Below, one piece after another: positions 1 through 6,766 of a stretch of 8,949 bases of DNA; position 1 is the stretch's first letter, and the number at the start of each line of letters is the position of its first letter. The notes below the pieces were generated by a model that worked only from the letters and a program-made list of their open reading frames with translations, was not told the DNA's origin and did not search any database. A program made the position numbers and the translations under genes. Source of the DNA: Candidatus Zixiibacteriota bacterium. Lineage in GTDB: Bacteria > Zixibacteria > MSB-5A5 > GN15 > FEB-12. The stretch covers positions 1 to 8,949 of the forward strand of contig DAOWMZ010000049.1 of NCBI GenBank assembly GCA_030642845.1, in the 5' to 3' direction.

Positions 1-522
1 AAATATTATGAGTATGAAATTCTTATACAAGATCTTTTGCCATCAGTCCCTTATTATATAAGTGTAACGGCATTTGATGCCGGTTCACCACAAACAGGAT
101 TGCAGTCACTGGAGTCATCGGTTTTACTTACTACCAAAAGAGCTTATCCCAATGATGCCTGGGATTTCAAGCCTGATGTGATTGGGAATGTTTATGTCTA
201 TCCTAATCCTTATCGACATGACGCCTGGTATCGGGTTTATGGTTTCGAGGGATTGGGTCAACAGGATCAAATTAGAAACAGGGTTCGCAAAATTACTTTT
301 GCTAATCTTCCGGCTAAATGTACAATTTCTATCTTCTCACTTGATGGGGATCTGATTCGTGAAATGGATCATAATATGGATCCATCAGACCCAAATTCAT
401 CATACCATGAATGGGATATGATAAGCCGTAATATTCAGATGGTTGTATCCGGAATGTACTATTGGACAGTGGAAGATGAAAATGGGAACTCACAAATAGG
501 CAAACTGGTTATTTTATTATAA
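1..522 (+). CDS. C-terminal part of a large secreted protein, YPNPY-type C-terminal domain family (5' end outside window)
   Basis: The reading frame is open from base 1 (KYYEYEILIQDLLPSVPYYI...) to a TAA stop at 520-522, so this is the last 173 codons of a longer gene. The TTG at 37 is an internal codon, because the residues before it align with the matching segment of both downstream paralogs (YPKYYEYEFIITDLL in the next gene). The visible part holds the end of a fibronectin-III-like region (VPYYISVTAFDAGSP) and then the 110-residue C-terminal domain starting VYVYPNPYR and ending QIGKLVILL. That domain has the layout of FlgD-Ig-like/T9SS type A-like domains: a YPNP start, a central ANLP.KCTI.I strand, LDGDLI, an SG.YYW strand and a short GKL.IL end. 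By hand count it is 76% identical to the domain of the next gene, without gaps. Likely exported; molecular function unknown. Confidence 0.85.
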   Translation, partial: KYYEYEILIQDLLPSVPYYISVTAFDAGSPQTGLQSLESSVLLTTKRAYPNDAWDFKPDVIGNVYVYPNPYRHDAWYRVYGFEGLGQQDQIRNRVRKITFANLPAKCTISIFSLDGDLIREMDHNMDPSDPNSSYHEWDMISRNIQMVVSGMYYWTVEDENGNSQIGKLVILL

Positions 523-599
523 ATCTTTCAACTATTCCTCACTTGTATTCGTCATAATATCATATTACTTTTAATTAGCCTCTTAAGCTCTAAGTGAAT

Positions 600-605
600 G
601 GGGAG
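600..605 (+). promoter_or_regulatory. Shine-Dalgarno sequence selecting a TTG start at 612
   Basis: GGGGAG lies six bases before TTG at 612. The in-frame GTG at 594 lies upstream of this site and has no purine-rich stretch before it. The ATG at 598 is in another frame and soon meets a stop. This makes TTG at 612 the better start and puts a basic residue and the hydrophobic segment right at the N terminus. Confidence 0.55.
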
Positions 606-611
606 AAAGTT

Positions 612-3107
612 TTGAAGATTGTTTTTAATGCTATTCTTGTATTTGCTCTTTTTGCCATTGTTTTAATAACAACTACTAACTTAGCAGCTCAACAATCAGA
701 GAAAAATAAAAACGATAATAAAGGTTTTACTTTAGCAGCACCCTTTTGTATCGGTGATCATAACATTGGTCGTTTACATATCAGTATAACAAATAATGGT
801 AAAATAGGCACCGGTCAGGATTTAAGGATGATGTATGATTGTTTCACCGGTTCTAAAATACTCATGGGTCAGTATCCCAGGGGTTCGGGAAATACTCATT
901 TTAATGAAGGAGCTTTGTGGGTCGGAGGAGTTATAGGTAAAGATACTTTGGTGTCTGCCGGAGAAAGCAATTTCTATCCCATCTATCCAATGGAGAAAAG
1001 ATCAACTCTGAATCCATTTGTGCCGGAATATGAAGATGCCGTTTCTGAACTGGAATATGTTGCTGTATATGACGACTATAAGCTTGGAGTAGAAATTACT
1101 CAAACATCATATTCATGGTCATTCCCTCATGCCGATGATTTTATAATCATGGAATATGAAATTGAAAATATAGGAGGAGACTATATAAAGGATTTTTATG
1201 TCGGTCTCTATTGGGATGTTGATATTTTTCTGGGAGGGGTTCCCGGTTATGATGTTGGCCGTGATAAAGATTTTCAAGCTGAAAGTAAAAGTAATACTCC
1301 GGGAGCAAAAGATGATATGGGTGGTTTTCTGACCTATGAAAAAAATTACTTTCATTATTGCCCTCGATATGATTCTCTGTTTTTGGCCTGGACAATTGAT
1401 GTGTTCGGTCTCTATGATTCTAAAACCAGTAAGTTTAAACTTCCCAATATTCTTGGAATAAGCCTGCTGTACCCCCCCAAACCTAATCAAAAAGTGAGTT
1501 ATAATTGGTGGCAGGGGGACAGTAACCCTGTTTATAATTTCGGACCACAGAAAAAAGAGAATTTCCGTTATATGGGGAATGGTACCGGGAGTCCGACTAA
1601 TGATGTACATAAATATGCTGTTTTGAGTAATGGTGAGGTTGACTATGATCCGATATATACTGCTCTCATTCAAGTTGTCGATCCCGTTTGGGTAAAGCCA
1701 TTGGATAAAGTTGCCGGTGATATTTCAAATGGATTTGATCACAGGTATCTTCTTTCTGTTGGTCCATGGGATCTTCTTCCAAACAGTAAAATCAGTGTTC
1801 CATTTGTTTTTGTAGCTGGGGAAGATGTTCATACTTATCGAGGAAACCACTGGATTAATCTTGCAACTCAATATAGGCCTTATCAATATATTCAAAATCT
1901 TGATTTCACTGATTTTAAAAGAAATTTCAAAACAGCTAAAAGTGTTTATGATTTACCCGGTAGAGATACTGATGGTGATGGTTATGCCGGAAAATTTCAG
2001 GTTTGTTATGATGAGACTCTTTATTATGCCGGAGATGGTGTTCCGGATTTTGCCGCATCATCACCTCCTAAAATTCCTCGCGTCTGGTTGATTCCGGTTC
2101 AAAATGGGATTCTGGTTAGATTTAACGGCTATGAATCCGAGACTATACCTGATTTATTTACCGGTGAACTCGATTTTGAAGGCTATAATATTTATATCGC
2201 GAGGGATGATCGTGAAGAGAGTTTTACTCTGCTCACAACATACGACAGAGAAAATTATGATAAATATATTTATATGGAAAAGATAGAAAATAATGCTCGT
2301 TTTCAAGTTCTTGAAAAACCATTTACTTATGAACAACTTCGATGTCTATATGGAAAGAAACCGGATCCCTGTGCGGACAGTAGTTTTGATGTGTTTCTTT
2401 ATGACTATAGCCGACCCTATATCCATCCGACCGAACCGGATTCGATGTTTTATTTCAAACCGCATTTTTATAACAGATCGGAATTTGGAGTTAATACAAA
2501 AATCAAAAAGAAATATCCATATGAACCACGTCCTGAATCAGTAAAGGATTTAGCTCCGGATCAATTAACCAAAGATGGTTACCCAAAATATTATGAATAT
2601 GAATTTATTATAACTGACCTGCTTTCCTCGGTACCATATTATATCAGTGTCACAACCTTTGATCAGGGTTCTCCTGAGGATGATATGGAACCGATGGAAT
2701 CATCGGTTATGCTTGCCGCCCAAAATGCTTATCCGAATTCAGTTTTTGATTTCAAGCCTGATATTGTAGAAAATGTATATGTCTTTCCCAATCCCTACCG
2801 CCAGGATGCCTGGTACAGGATTTATGGTTTCGAAGGGTTGGGGCAGGAAGACAGAATGAGAGACCGGGTACGGAAAGTTACATTTGCAAATCTTCCGGCA
2901 AAGTGCACTATCAGGATCTTATCTATTGATGGTGATTTGATCAAAAAAATAGACCATGACTTTGATCCTTCCGATCCCAATTCGTCTTATCATGTATGGG
3001 ATCTAATCACCCGCAATGTCCAGCGGGTATGCTCAGGGATTTATTACTGGGTAGTCGAAGATGATAAAGGGAACTCACAAATAGGGAAATTGGTAATCCT
3101 GCTTTAG
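612..3107 (+). CDS. large secreted protein with Ca-binding-type motif, FnIII-like region and T9SS-like C-terminal domain (paralog 2 of 3)
   Basis: This encodes a precursor of about 831 residues (837 if GTG at 594 is used). The signal peptide (MKIVFN... then a long hydrophobic run) ends NLAA|QQ near residue 26. The N-terminal half carries motifs shared with the next gene: CIG.H.IGRL...TN.G, YP.G...T.F..G.LW.G, KDTLVS, QTSYSWS.PH.DDFII and VGLYWD.D. Near residues 452-457 is DTDGDG and at 474-479 GDGVPD, a thrombospondin-3-like calcium-binding pattern. A fibronectin-III-like region follows from about residue 486 (DFEGY at 521-525). Residues 722-831 form the YPNPY-type C-terminal domain ending QIGKLVILL. 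The YPNP...SG.YYW...GKL.IL plan resembles FlgD-Ig-like/T9SS type A domains, so export is inferred; no enzymatic motif is seen. It lies 89 bases after the preceding paralog, so co-transcription is possible. Four cysteines, near the N terminus and in the FnIII-like region (RCLYGKKPDPC), could form disulfides. Confidence 0.88.
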   Translation: MKIVFNAILVFALFAIVLITTTNLAAQQSEKNKNDNKGFTLAAPFCIGDHNIGRLHISITNNGKIGTGQDLRMMYDCFTGSKILMGQYPRGSGNTHFNEGALWVGGVIGKDTLVSAGESNFYPIYPMEKRSTLNPFVPEYEDAVSELEYVAVYDDYKLGVEITQTSYSWSFPHADDFIIMEYEIENIGGDYIKDFYVGLYWDVDIFLGGVPGYDVGRDKDFQAESKSNTPGAKDDMGGFLTYEKNYFHYCPRYDSLFLAWTIDVFGLYDSKTSKFKLPNILGISLLYPPKPNQKVSYNWWQGDSNPVYNFGPQKKENFRYMGNGTGSPTNDVHKYAVLSNGEVDYDPIYTALIQVVDPVWVKPLDKVAGDISNGFDHRYLLSVGPWDLLPNSKISVPFVFVAGEDVHTYRGNHWINLATQYRPYQYIQNLDFTDFKRNFKTAKSVYDLPGRDTDGDGYAGKFQVCYDETLYYAGDGVPDFAASSPPKIPRVWLIPVQNGILVRFNGYESETIPDLFTGELDFEGYNIYIARDDREESFTLLTTYDRENYDKYIYMEKIENNARFQVLEKPFTYEQLRCLYGKKPDPCADSSFDVFLYDYSRPYIHPTEPDSMFYFKPHFYNRSEFGVNTKIKKKYPYEPRPESVKDLAPDQLTKDGYPKYYEYEFIITDLLSSVPYYISVTTFDQGSPEDDMEPMESSVMLAAQNAYPNSVFDFKPDIVENVYVFPNPYRQDAWYRIYGFEGLGQEDRMRDRVRKVTFANLPAKCTIRILSIDGDLIKKIDHDFDPSDPNSSYHVWDLITRNVQRVCSGIYYWVVEDDKGNSQIGKLVILL

Positions 3108-3351
3108 AATCAAGCGAATTAATATAATCTTCCATTTATTTACTATTACTTAGAAAAAACGAATTTCTTATTATGATTTAAAATAATACTAATTTTTGTA
3201 CTGATATATTCGTCTTTATATTCAGGAACGCTAATTGATGAATGTTGTTTGAGAAAATTAATCTGCTTGTTTAGTTTATCGTTTGGATTTATGTTCGAGC
3301 AATGTACTGTGAGTTACAACAAAGTTATAATGGTATGACGGATTGACAATA
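3108..3351. other. AT-rich intergenic region between paralogs 2 and 3
   Basis: This 244-base gap is very AT-rich. I see no gene and no clear rho-independent terminator after the TAG at 3105-3107; the best hairpin (AGAAA/TTTCT around 3152-3169) is short and weak. It does hold possible promoter elements near its right end. The third paralog may therefore have its own promoter, in contrast to the short gap between paralogs 1 and 2. Confidence 0.5.
3267..3295 (+). promoter_or_regulatory. possible promoter for the third paralog
   Basis: TTGTTT (3267-3272) and TATGTT (3290-3295) are separated by 17 bases and lie 56 bases before the proposed ATG. Each matches the sigma-70-type consensus only partly. 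In DNA this AT-rich chance matches are common. A perfect TATAAT at 3326-3331 is an alternative -10 box, but it has no matching -35 and would leave a very short leader. Confidence 0.22.
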
Positions 3352-5904
3352 ATGACATCTCGCAAAACAATTAAAGTGATTATTTATGTTATCGTTGTAT
3401 CTCTGTTGTTATCAATCACTTCCGTCGCTCAAAGAAATCAAATCGAAAAAAATGACAACGTTATTCTAACCACTGTTAATGCACCCTACTGTATTGGTCG
3501 GCATGATATAGGCAGGCTTGTCTGGGGAATTACCAATTTTGGTATGGCAGGTATCGGGGAAAATAATGGTGTTACAGTTGATTGTTTTGTTGGGGGGAGA
3601 GTTCCTCTTGGGGAATATCCCAAAGGGGACAATGATACTTATTTTTACAAAGGGGGGTTATGGATAGGTGCCATTGTTGATAAAGATACACTGGTTTCAA
3701 TCAGCGCAGAATTGAACACCAAAGCCCGGGAATTTCATCCTGTACAACCTATGATCAAAAGATCAAAAATAGATCCTAACTCTCCGGAATTCGAAGGGGC
3801 AATTTCTGAACAGGAGTATATTGCTGTTTATGCGGACACTTTTACCAGTGGAGTTTCCAGTTATTCATTTGACCCGATCTCTTTAAGGGGGCATAAACCG
3901 ATTGGAGTTGAAGTGGAGCAGACTTCTTATTCATGGTCTTATCCTCATACCGATGATTTTATCATTATTGATTATCACATCACTAATGTTAGTAATAAGG
4001 TAATTAAGGAAATGTTTGTCGGTCTTTATTGGGACATAGATGTTCACCCTGGTGATATTGATGTTACCAGACCGCCTGATCTATGGGGAGAAAAGAGGAA
4101 TCCCGGTGGGACTGATGATCTGGGCGGGTTGCTGACATTGATGGAAAGCTTCTATACCGGATGTGTTTATGAGGATACCATTGTATTAGCCTGGACAGCA
4201 GATAATGAAGGTGATTTTCATAATGGGATATTTGAAGTAGGGGGGATCGCCGGTATTTATTTATTAAATGAATTAAAAGACGGTATGTATCTTAGTTATA
4301 ATTGGTATGCATATCATTATAATGCCCCTCTTGATTATGGGCCTCAGCATAAGGCGAATTACCGCCATATGGGACATGGTTCCGGGACTCCAATCGGTGA
4401 TAAAAATAAATATCATATGCTGAGCAACGGTGAAATTGATTTTGATCCGATATATACCGATGCTATCCAGCAGGTTGATCCGGTTTGGGTAGAGCCGCTA
4501 CAATATAGATCCCGCAGTATTACCAGAGGATTTGATTATCAGTGTGTATTATCTGTTGGACCAGTTGATCTTCCCCCCGGAGGTGATTTTTCATTTCCGG
4601 TTGTGTTTGTAGCAGGAGAACATTTACATCAGAATGAAGCGAATTTTGCTGTTACACTAGGTTATCTTTATAGGCCGGATTCTTATTATCATGGATTAAA
4701 TTTTACTAATATTACAAAAAATGCCGCAACAGCTCAGAGATCCTGGGATACACCGGGAGTAGATACCGATGGTGACGGATATAAAGGGGAGTTCCGTGAT
4801 TGTGAAGGAGATACTTTTTACTATAAGGGTGATGGTGTCCCAGATCTTCAACCGGAAGCACCACCACCACCACCGGATATGTGGGTGTCTCCGACCAGAA
4901 ACGGAATCCGAATCAGATTCAACGGATGGAAATCCGAAACCACCCCTGATATCTTTTCCAACCTTATTGATTTTGAAGGATACCGGGTTTATATCGCCCG
5001 GGATAACAGGGAAGAGAGTTACTCTTTAATAGCAACATATGATATGAAAAACTATGATAAGATAGTTTATCTCGGTGAACGTAAAGGAGTACAACAATTC
5101 CAGATAATTGATAATCCATTTACTATGGAAGAACTCAAATGTCTTTATGGTTTTGGTTCTGACCCCTGTTTCGATTCACTTTTTGACCCTTTGTTATTTA
5201 CCCGTTATAATCCTTATATACACCCGGATTTTCCTGAGTCGTTGTATTACTTTGTATCTCATGATTATAACCGATCAGAATTTGGAGTTGAAACACCGAT
5301 CAAAAAAATATACCCCCATGAACCTCCTCCGGAAAACATAAGAGTTTTCAAACCGGAAGAGTTGACAGAGGATGGTTATCCAAAATATTATGAATATGAA
5401 ATAATCATTGATAGTCTTCTACCCAATATCTCTTATTTTGTAAGTGTCACAGCATTTGATTACGGTTCCTTTACTACCGGGATCCAGCCATTGGAATCTT
5501 CGGTCTTTTTAACTGCCATGGAGATATACCCTGATAATGAGTGGGATGAAAAAGAAGATAGGATAAAGAATGTCTATGTTTTCCCAAATCCTTACCGTGA
5601 TGATAAGTGGTATCGTGTGAATGGGTTTGAAGGGTTAGGCGAGGAAGACCGTATGAGGGACAGGGTCAGGAAAGTTACTTTTGCCAATTTACCCCCTCGA
5701 TGCACGATAAAAATATTTTCACTCGATGGTGATCTCATCCAGGAATTAGATCATGATATTGACTCTATCGATCCTTTATCATCCTATCATGAATGGGATT
5801 TAATAAGCCGTAATGTACAAATAATTGTTTCCGGTTTGTATTATTGGGTTGTAGAAGATGAAAATGGCAATACTCAAATCGGCAAGCTTGCCATTCTTTT
5901 ATAA
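3352..5904 (+). CDS. large secreted protein with Ca-binding-type motif, FnIII-like region and T9SS-like C-terminal domain (paralog 3 of 3)
   Basis: The precursor is 850 residues from ATG at 3352. An in-frame TTG at 3343 would add three residues, but neither start has a strong Shine-Dalgarno site; ATG is chosen for its codon and because it gives a classic signal peptide (MTSRKTIK, hydrophobic run, SVA|Q near residue 26). The order matches the preceding gene: CIG.HDIGRL near the N terminus, LW.G/KDTLVS, QTSYSWSYPHTDDFII, VGLYWDID, DTDGDG at 471-476, GDGVPD at 493-498, a five-proline stretch, an FnIII-like region with DFEGY at 540-544, and the C-terminal domain from residue 741. By hand count that domain is 75% identical to both other copies. 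Compared with paralog 2 it carries roughly 20 extra residues (around TSGVSSYSFDPISLRGHKP) before QTSYSWS. Probably exported; function unknown. It ends 19 bases from the convergent lipoprotein gene with no clear terminator between. Confidence 0.88.
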   Translation: MTSRKTIKVIIYVIVVSLLLSITSVAQRNQIEKNDNVILTTVNAPYCIGRHDIGRLVWGITNFGMAGIGENNGVTVDCFVGGRVPLGEYPKGDNDTYFYKGGLWIGAIVDKDTLVSISAELNTKAREFHPVQPMIKRSKIDPNSPEFEGAISEQEYIAVYADTFTSGVSSYSFDPISLRGHKPIGVEVEQTSYSWSYPHTDDFIIIDYHITNVSNKVIKEMFVGLYWDIDVHPGDIDVTRPPDLWGEKRNPGGTDDLGGLLTLMESFYTGCVYEDTIVLAWTADNEGDFHNGIFEVGGIAGIYLLNELKDGMYLSYNWYAYHYNAPLDYGPQHKANYRHMGHGSGTPIGDKNKYHMLSNGEIDFDPIYTDAIQQVDPVWVEPLQYRSRSITRGFDYQCVLSVGPVDLPPGGDFSFPVVFVAGEHLHQNEANFAVTLGYLYRPDSYYHGLNFTNITKNAATAQRSWDTPGVDTDGDGYKGEFRDCEGDTFYYKGDGVPDLQPEAPPPPPDMWVSPTRNGIRIRFNGWKSETTPDIFSNLIDFEGYRVYIARDNREESYSLIATYDMKNYDKIVYLGERKGVQQFQIIDNPFTMEELKCLYGFGSDPCFDSLFDPLLFTRYNPYIHPDFPESLYYFVSHDYNRSEFGVETPIKKIYPHEPPPENIRVFKPEELTEDGYPKYYEYEIIIDSLLPNISYFVSVTAFDYGSFTTGIQPLESSVFLTAMEIYPDNEWDEKEDRIKNVYVFPNPYRDDKWYRVNGFEGLGEEDRMRDRVRKVTFANLPPRCTIKIFSLDGDLIQELDHDIDSIDPLSSYHEWDLISRNVQIIVSGLYYWVVEDENGNTQIGKLAILL

Positions 5905-5923
5905 TATTTTCCGGATCTGAATA

Positions 5924-6562
5924 TCAATTTTCCAAAGCAGGATTTACAATCCTGAACCACCTTGGTCCATCCCAGTCAGGTGTGACTACACCTCCGCTTG
6001 TTGACCAAATCCAGGCTCCACCTGGAGGATAAAAAGCAGTATCAAGACAGATCCATCCGCCATGTTTAGAAACTGGTATAGGACCAATTTGGATAGTAAA
6101 GGCATGTTCATTAAAACCGGTTGTTATCCCTGTTCCTGAACCAAAATTTATACCGCCAAAACCAATTGTATCAGCATTGGAACCAGTAATACTTAATGGG
6201 ATTACAAATAAGGAACTCATCATGTCATTTGTAATTGCACCTGTGTTTTCTCCTGCTGTAGTATCCCAGGTAGCACTATTCTGGTAGGAATAGATTCTGA
6301 ATCCCATCGTAAATCCTTCGATTGAATTACCTGTATTATTATTCAATCTTACATAAAATGTAATCAGAGAGTCAGTGTATATACTGGTGTCATTATAGAG
6401 CCCGTCAATCATGTCTATAGTAACTTGTTCTCCGGGTGTGTAATCGGTATCAGGCTGATCAGTAATTTCAGGTTCTGTTGTGCTATTGTTTCCATCTGTT
6501 TTATCGCATGCAGAGAAAAATATTATAATACACAATACAAATAGTTTTAGGAATGTATTCAT
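5924..6562 (-). CDS. small lipoprotein with Ig-like domain, function unknown
   Basis: This encodes about 212 residues from ATG at 6562. A TTG one codon upstream (6565) is also possible: AAAGG at 6573-6577 sits 7 bases from the TTG and 10 from the ATG. The N terminus is a lipoprotein signal: MNTFLK, a hydrophobic run, then FFSAC with the likely acylated Cys19. Phe at the -3 position is looser than the textbook lipobox. An acidic, low-complexity linker (DKTDGNNSTTEPEITDQPD) follows, as often seen in exported lipoproteins of Bacteroidetes-like bacteria. The rest is rich in Thr, Gly and alternating hydrophobics and looks like a beta-sandwich, with a C-terminal motif GGWICLDTAFYPPGGAWIW and then WDGPRWF. 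I recall similar secreted domains from FCB candidate phyla but cannot name a family. It has its own candidate promoter, is not tightly coupled to the phosphatase gene, and converges on the third paralog. Confidence 0.8.
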   Translation of the reverse strand: MNTFLKLFVLCIIIFFSACDKTDGNNSTTEPEITDQPDTDYTPGEQVTIDMIDGLYNDTSIYTDSLITFYVRLNNNTGNSIEGFTMGFRIYSYQNSATWDTTAGENTGAITNDMMSSLFVIPLSITGSNADTIGFGGINFGSGTGITTGFNEHAFTIQIGPIPVSKHGGWICLDTAFYPPGGAWIWSTSGGVVTPDWDGPRWFRIVNPALEN

Positions 6563-6613
6563 CAATTATTTGCCTTTCTGGTATTAAAAAACCATGAAGA
6601 ATTATTAGTAGTT

Positions 6614-6642
6614 AAAGTAAATTAAAATTATTGTTTTGTCAA
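6614..6642 (-). promoter_or_regulatory. candidate sigma-70-like promoter of the lipoprotein gene
   Basis: Read on the - strand, a perfect TTGACA (6637-6642) is followed after 17 bases by TACTTT (6614-6619), a weak -10. The spacing is ideal, and the -10 lies about 50 bases before the start codon in a gene-free stretch. The -35 box sits immediately beside the GC-rich palindromic element. It remains unproven whether this lineage uses such a consensus. Confidence 0.38.
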
Positions 6643-6656
6643 CAATTGCAGGCCTT

Positions 6657-6745
6657 GGCTGTGAAGTGCCTGGCAGACACCCTCGTCTGCTGGTAGGCAA
6701 AGCTTGTTTTTTTGGGGCACACGGGGGTGTATGCCGCCCACAGAG
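6657..6745. repeat. GC-rich inverted pair of palindromic modules (REP-doublet or MITE-like element)
   Basis: Unit 1 (6672-6690) reads GGCAGACACCCTCGTCTGC on the + strand: a 6-bp stem GCAGAC/GTCTGC with loop ACCCTC. Unit 2 (6716-6735) reads GGCATACACCCCCGTGTGCC on the - strand: a 7-bp stem with one U-G pair and loop ACCCCC. The two match at 16 of 19 positions and lie head to head. Both are flanked outside by CTGTG (6659-6663) and its complement CACAG (6739-6743), so the similarity extends beyond the hairpins. Unit 1 also has an outer stem TGCCT/AGGCA (6667-6671 with 6695-6699). T runs follow each hairpin on the + strand (6707-6713 and 6746-6751). The surrounding bases are very AT-rich, so the block stands out. 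No transposase is present. A mobile, REP-like origin is inference from form alone. Confidence 0.6.
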
Positions 6746-6766
6746 TTTTTTATGAATTAGAATCAG

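Noticed and set aside
37..39. TTG at 37 as the start of a 161-residue gene
   Set aside because: The residues upstream of it, back to base 1, align with both paralogs, so it is internal to a gene cut by the window edge.
523..611. Promoter between paralogs 1 and 2
   Set aside because: Several AT-rich hexamers exist, but no pair has acceptable sequence and spacing; read-through from the preceding gene is as likely.
1472..1478. Run of seven C in paralog 2 as a phase-variation tract
   Set aside because: It encodes a Pro-Pro stretch in frame, is short for a contingency locus, and the gene is intact.
1119..1673. 184-codon open frame on the - strand inside paralog 2
   Set aside because: It lies fully within a well-supported gene whose protein aligns with two paralogs. 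Its predicted protein is Ile/Phe-rich with no motif, as expected for an antisense frame in AT-rich coding DNA.
3335..3346. Tiny upstream frame ATG ACG GAT TGA just before paralog 3
   Set aside because: Three codons with no Shine-Dalgarno site; expected by chance and not supportable as a regulatory leader.
4859..4874. CCA trinucleotide repeat in paralog 3
   Set aside because: It simply encodes five prolines in a linker before the FnIII-like region; too short to call a functional microsatellite.
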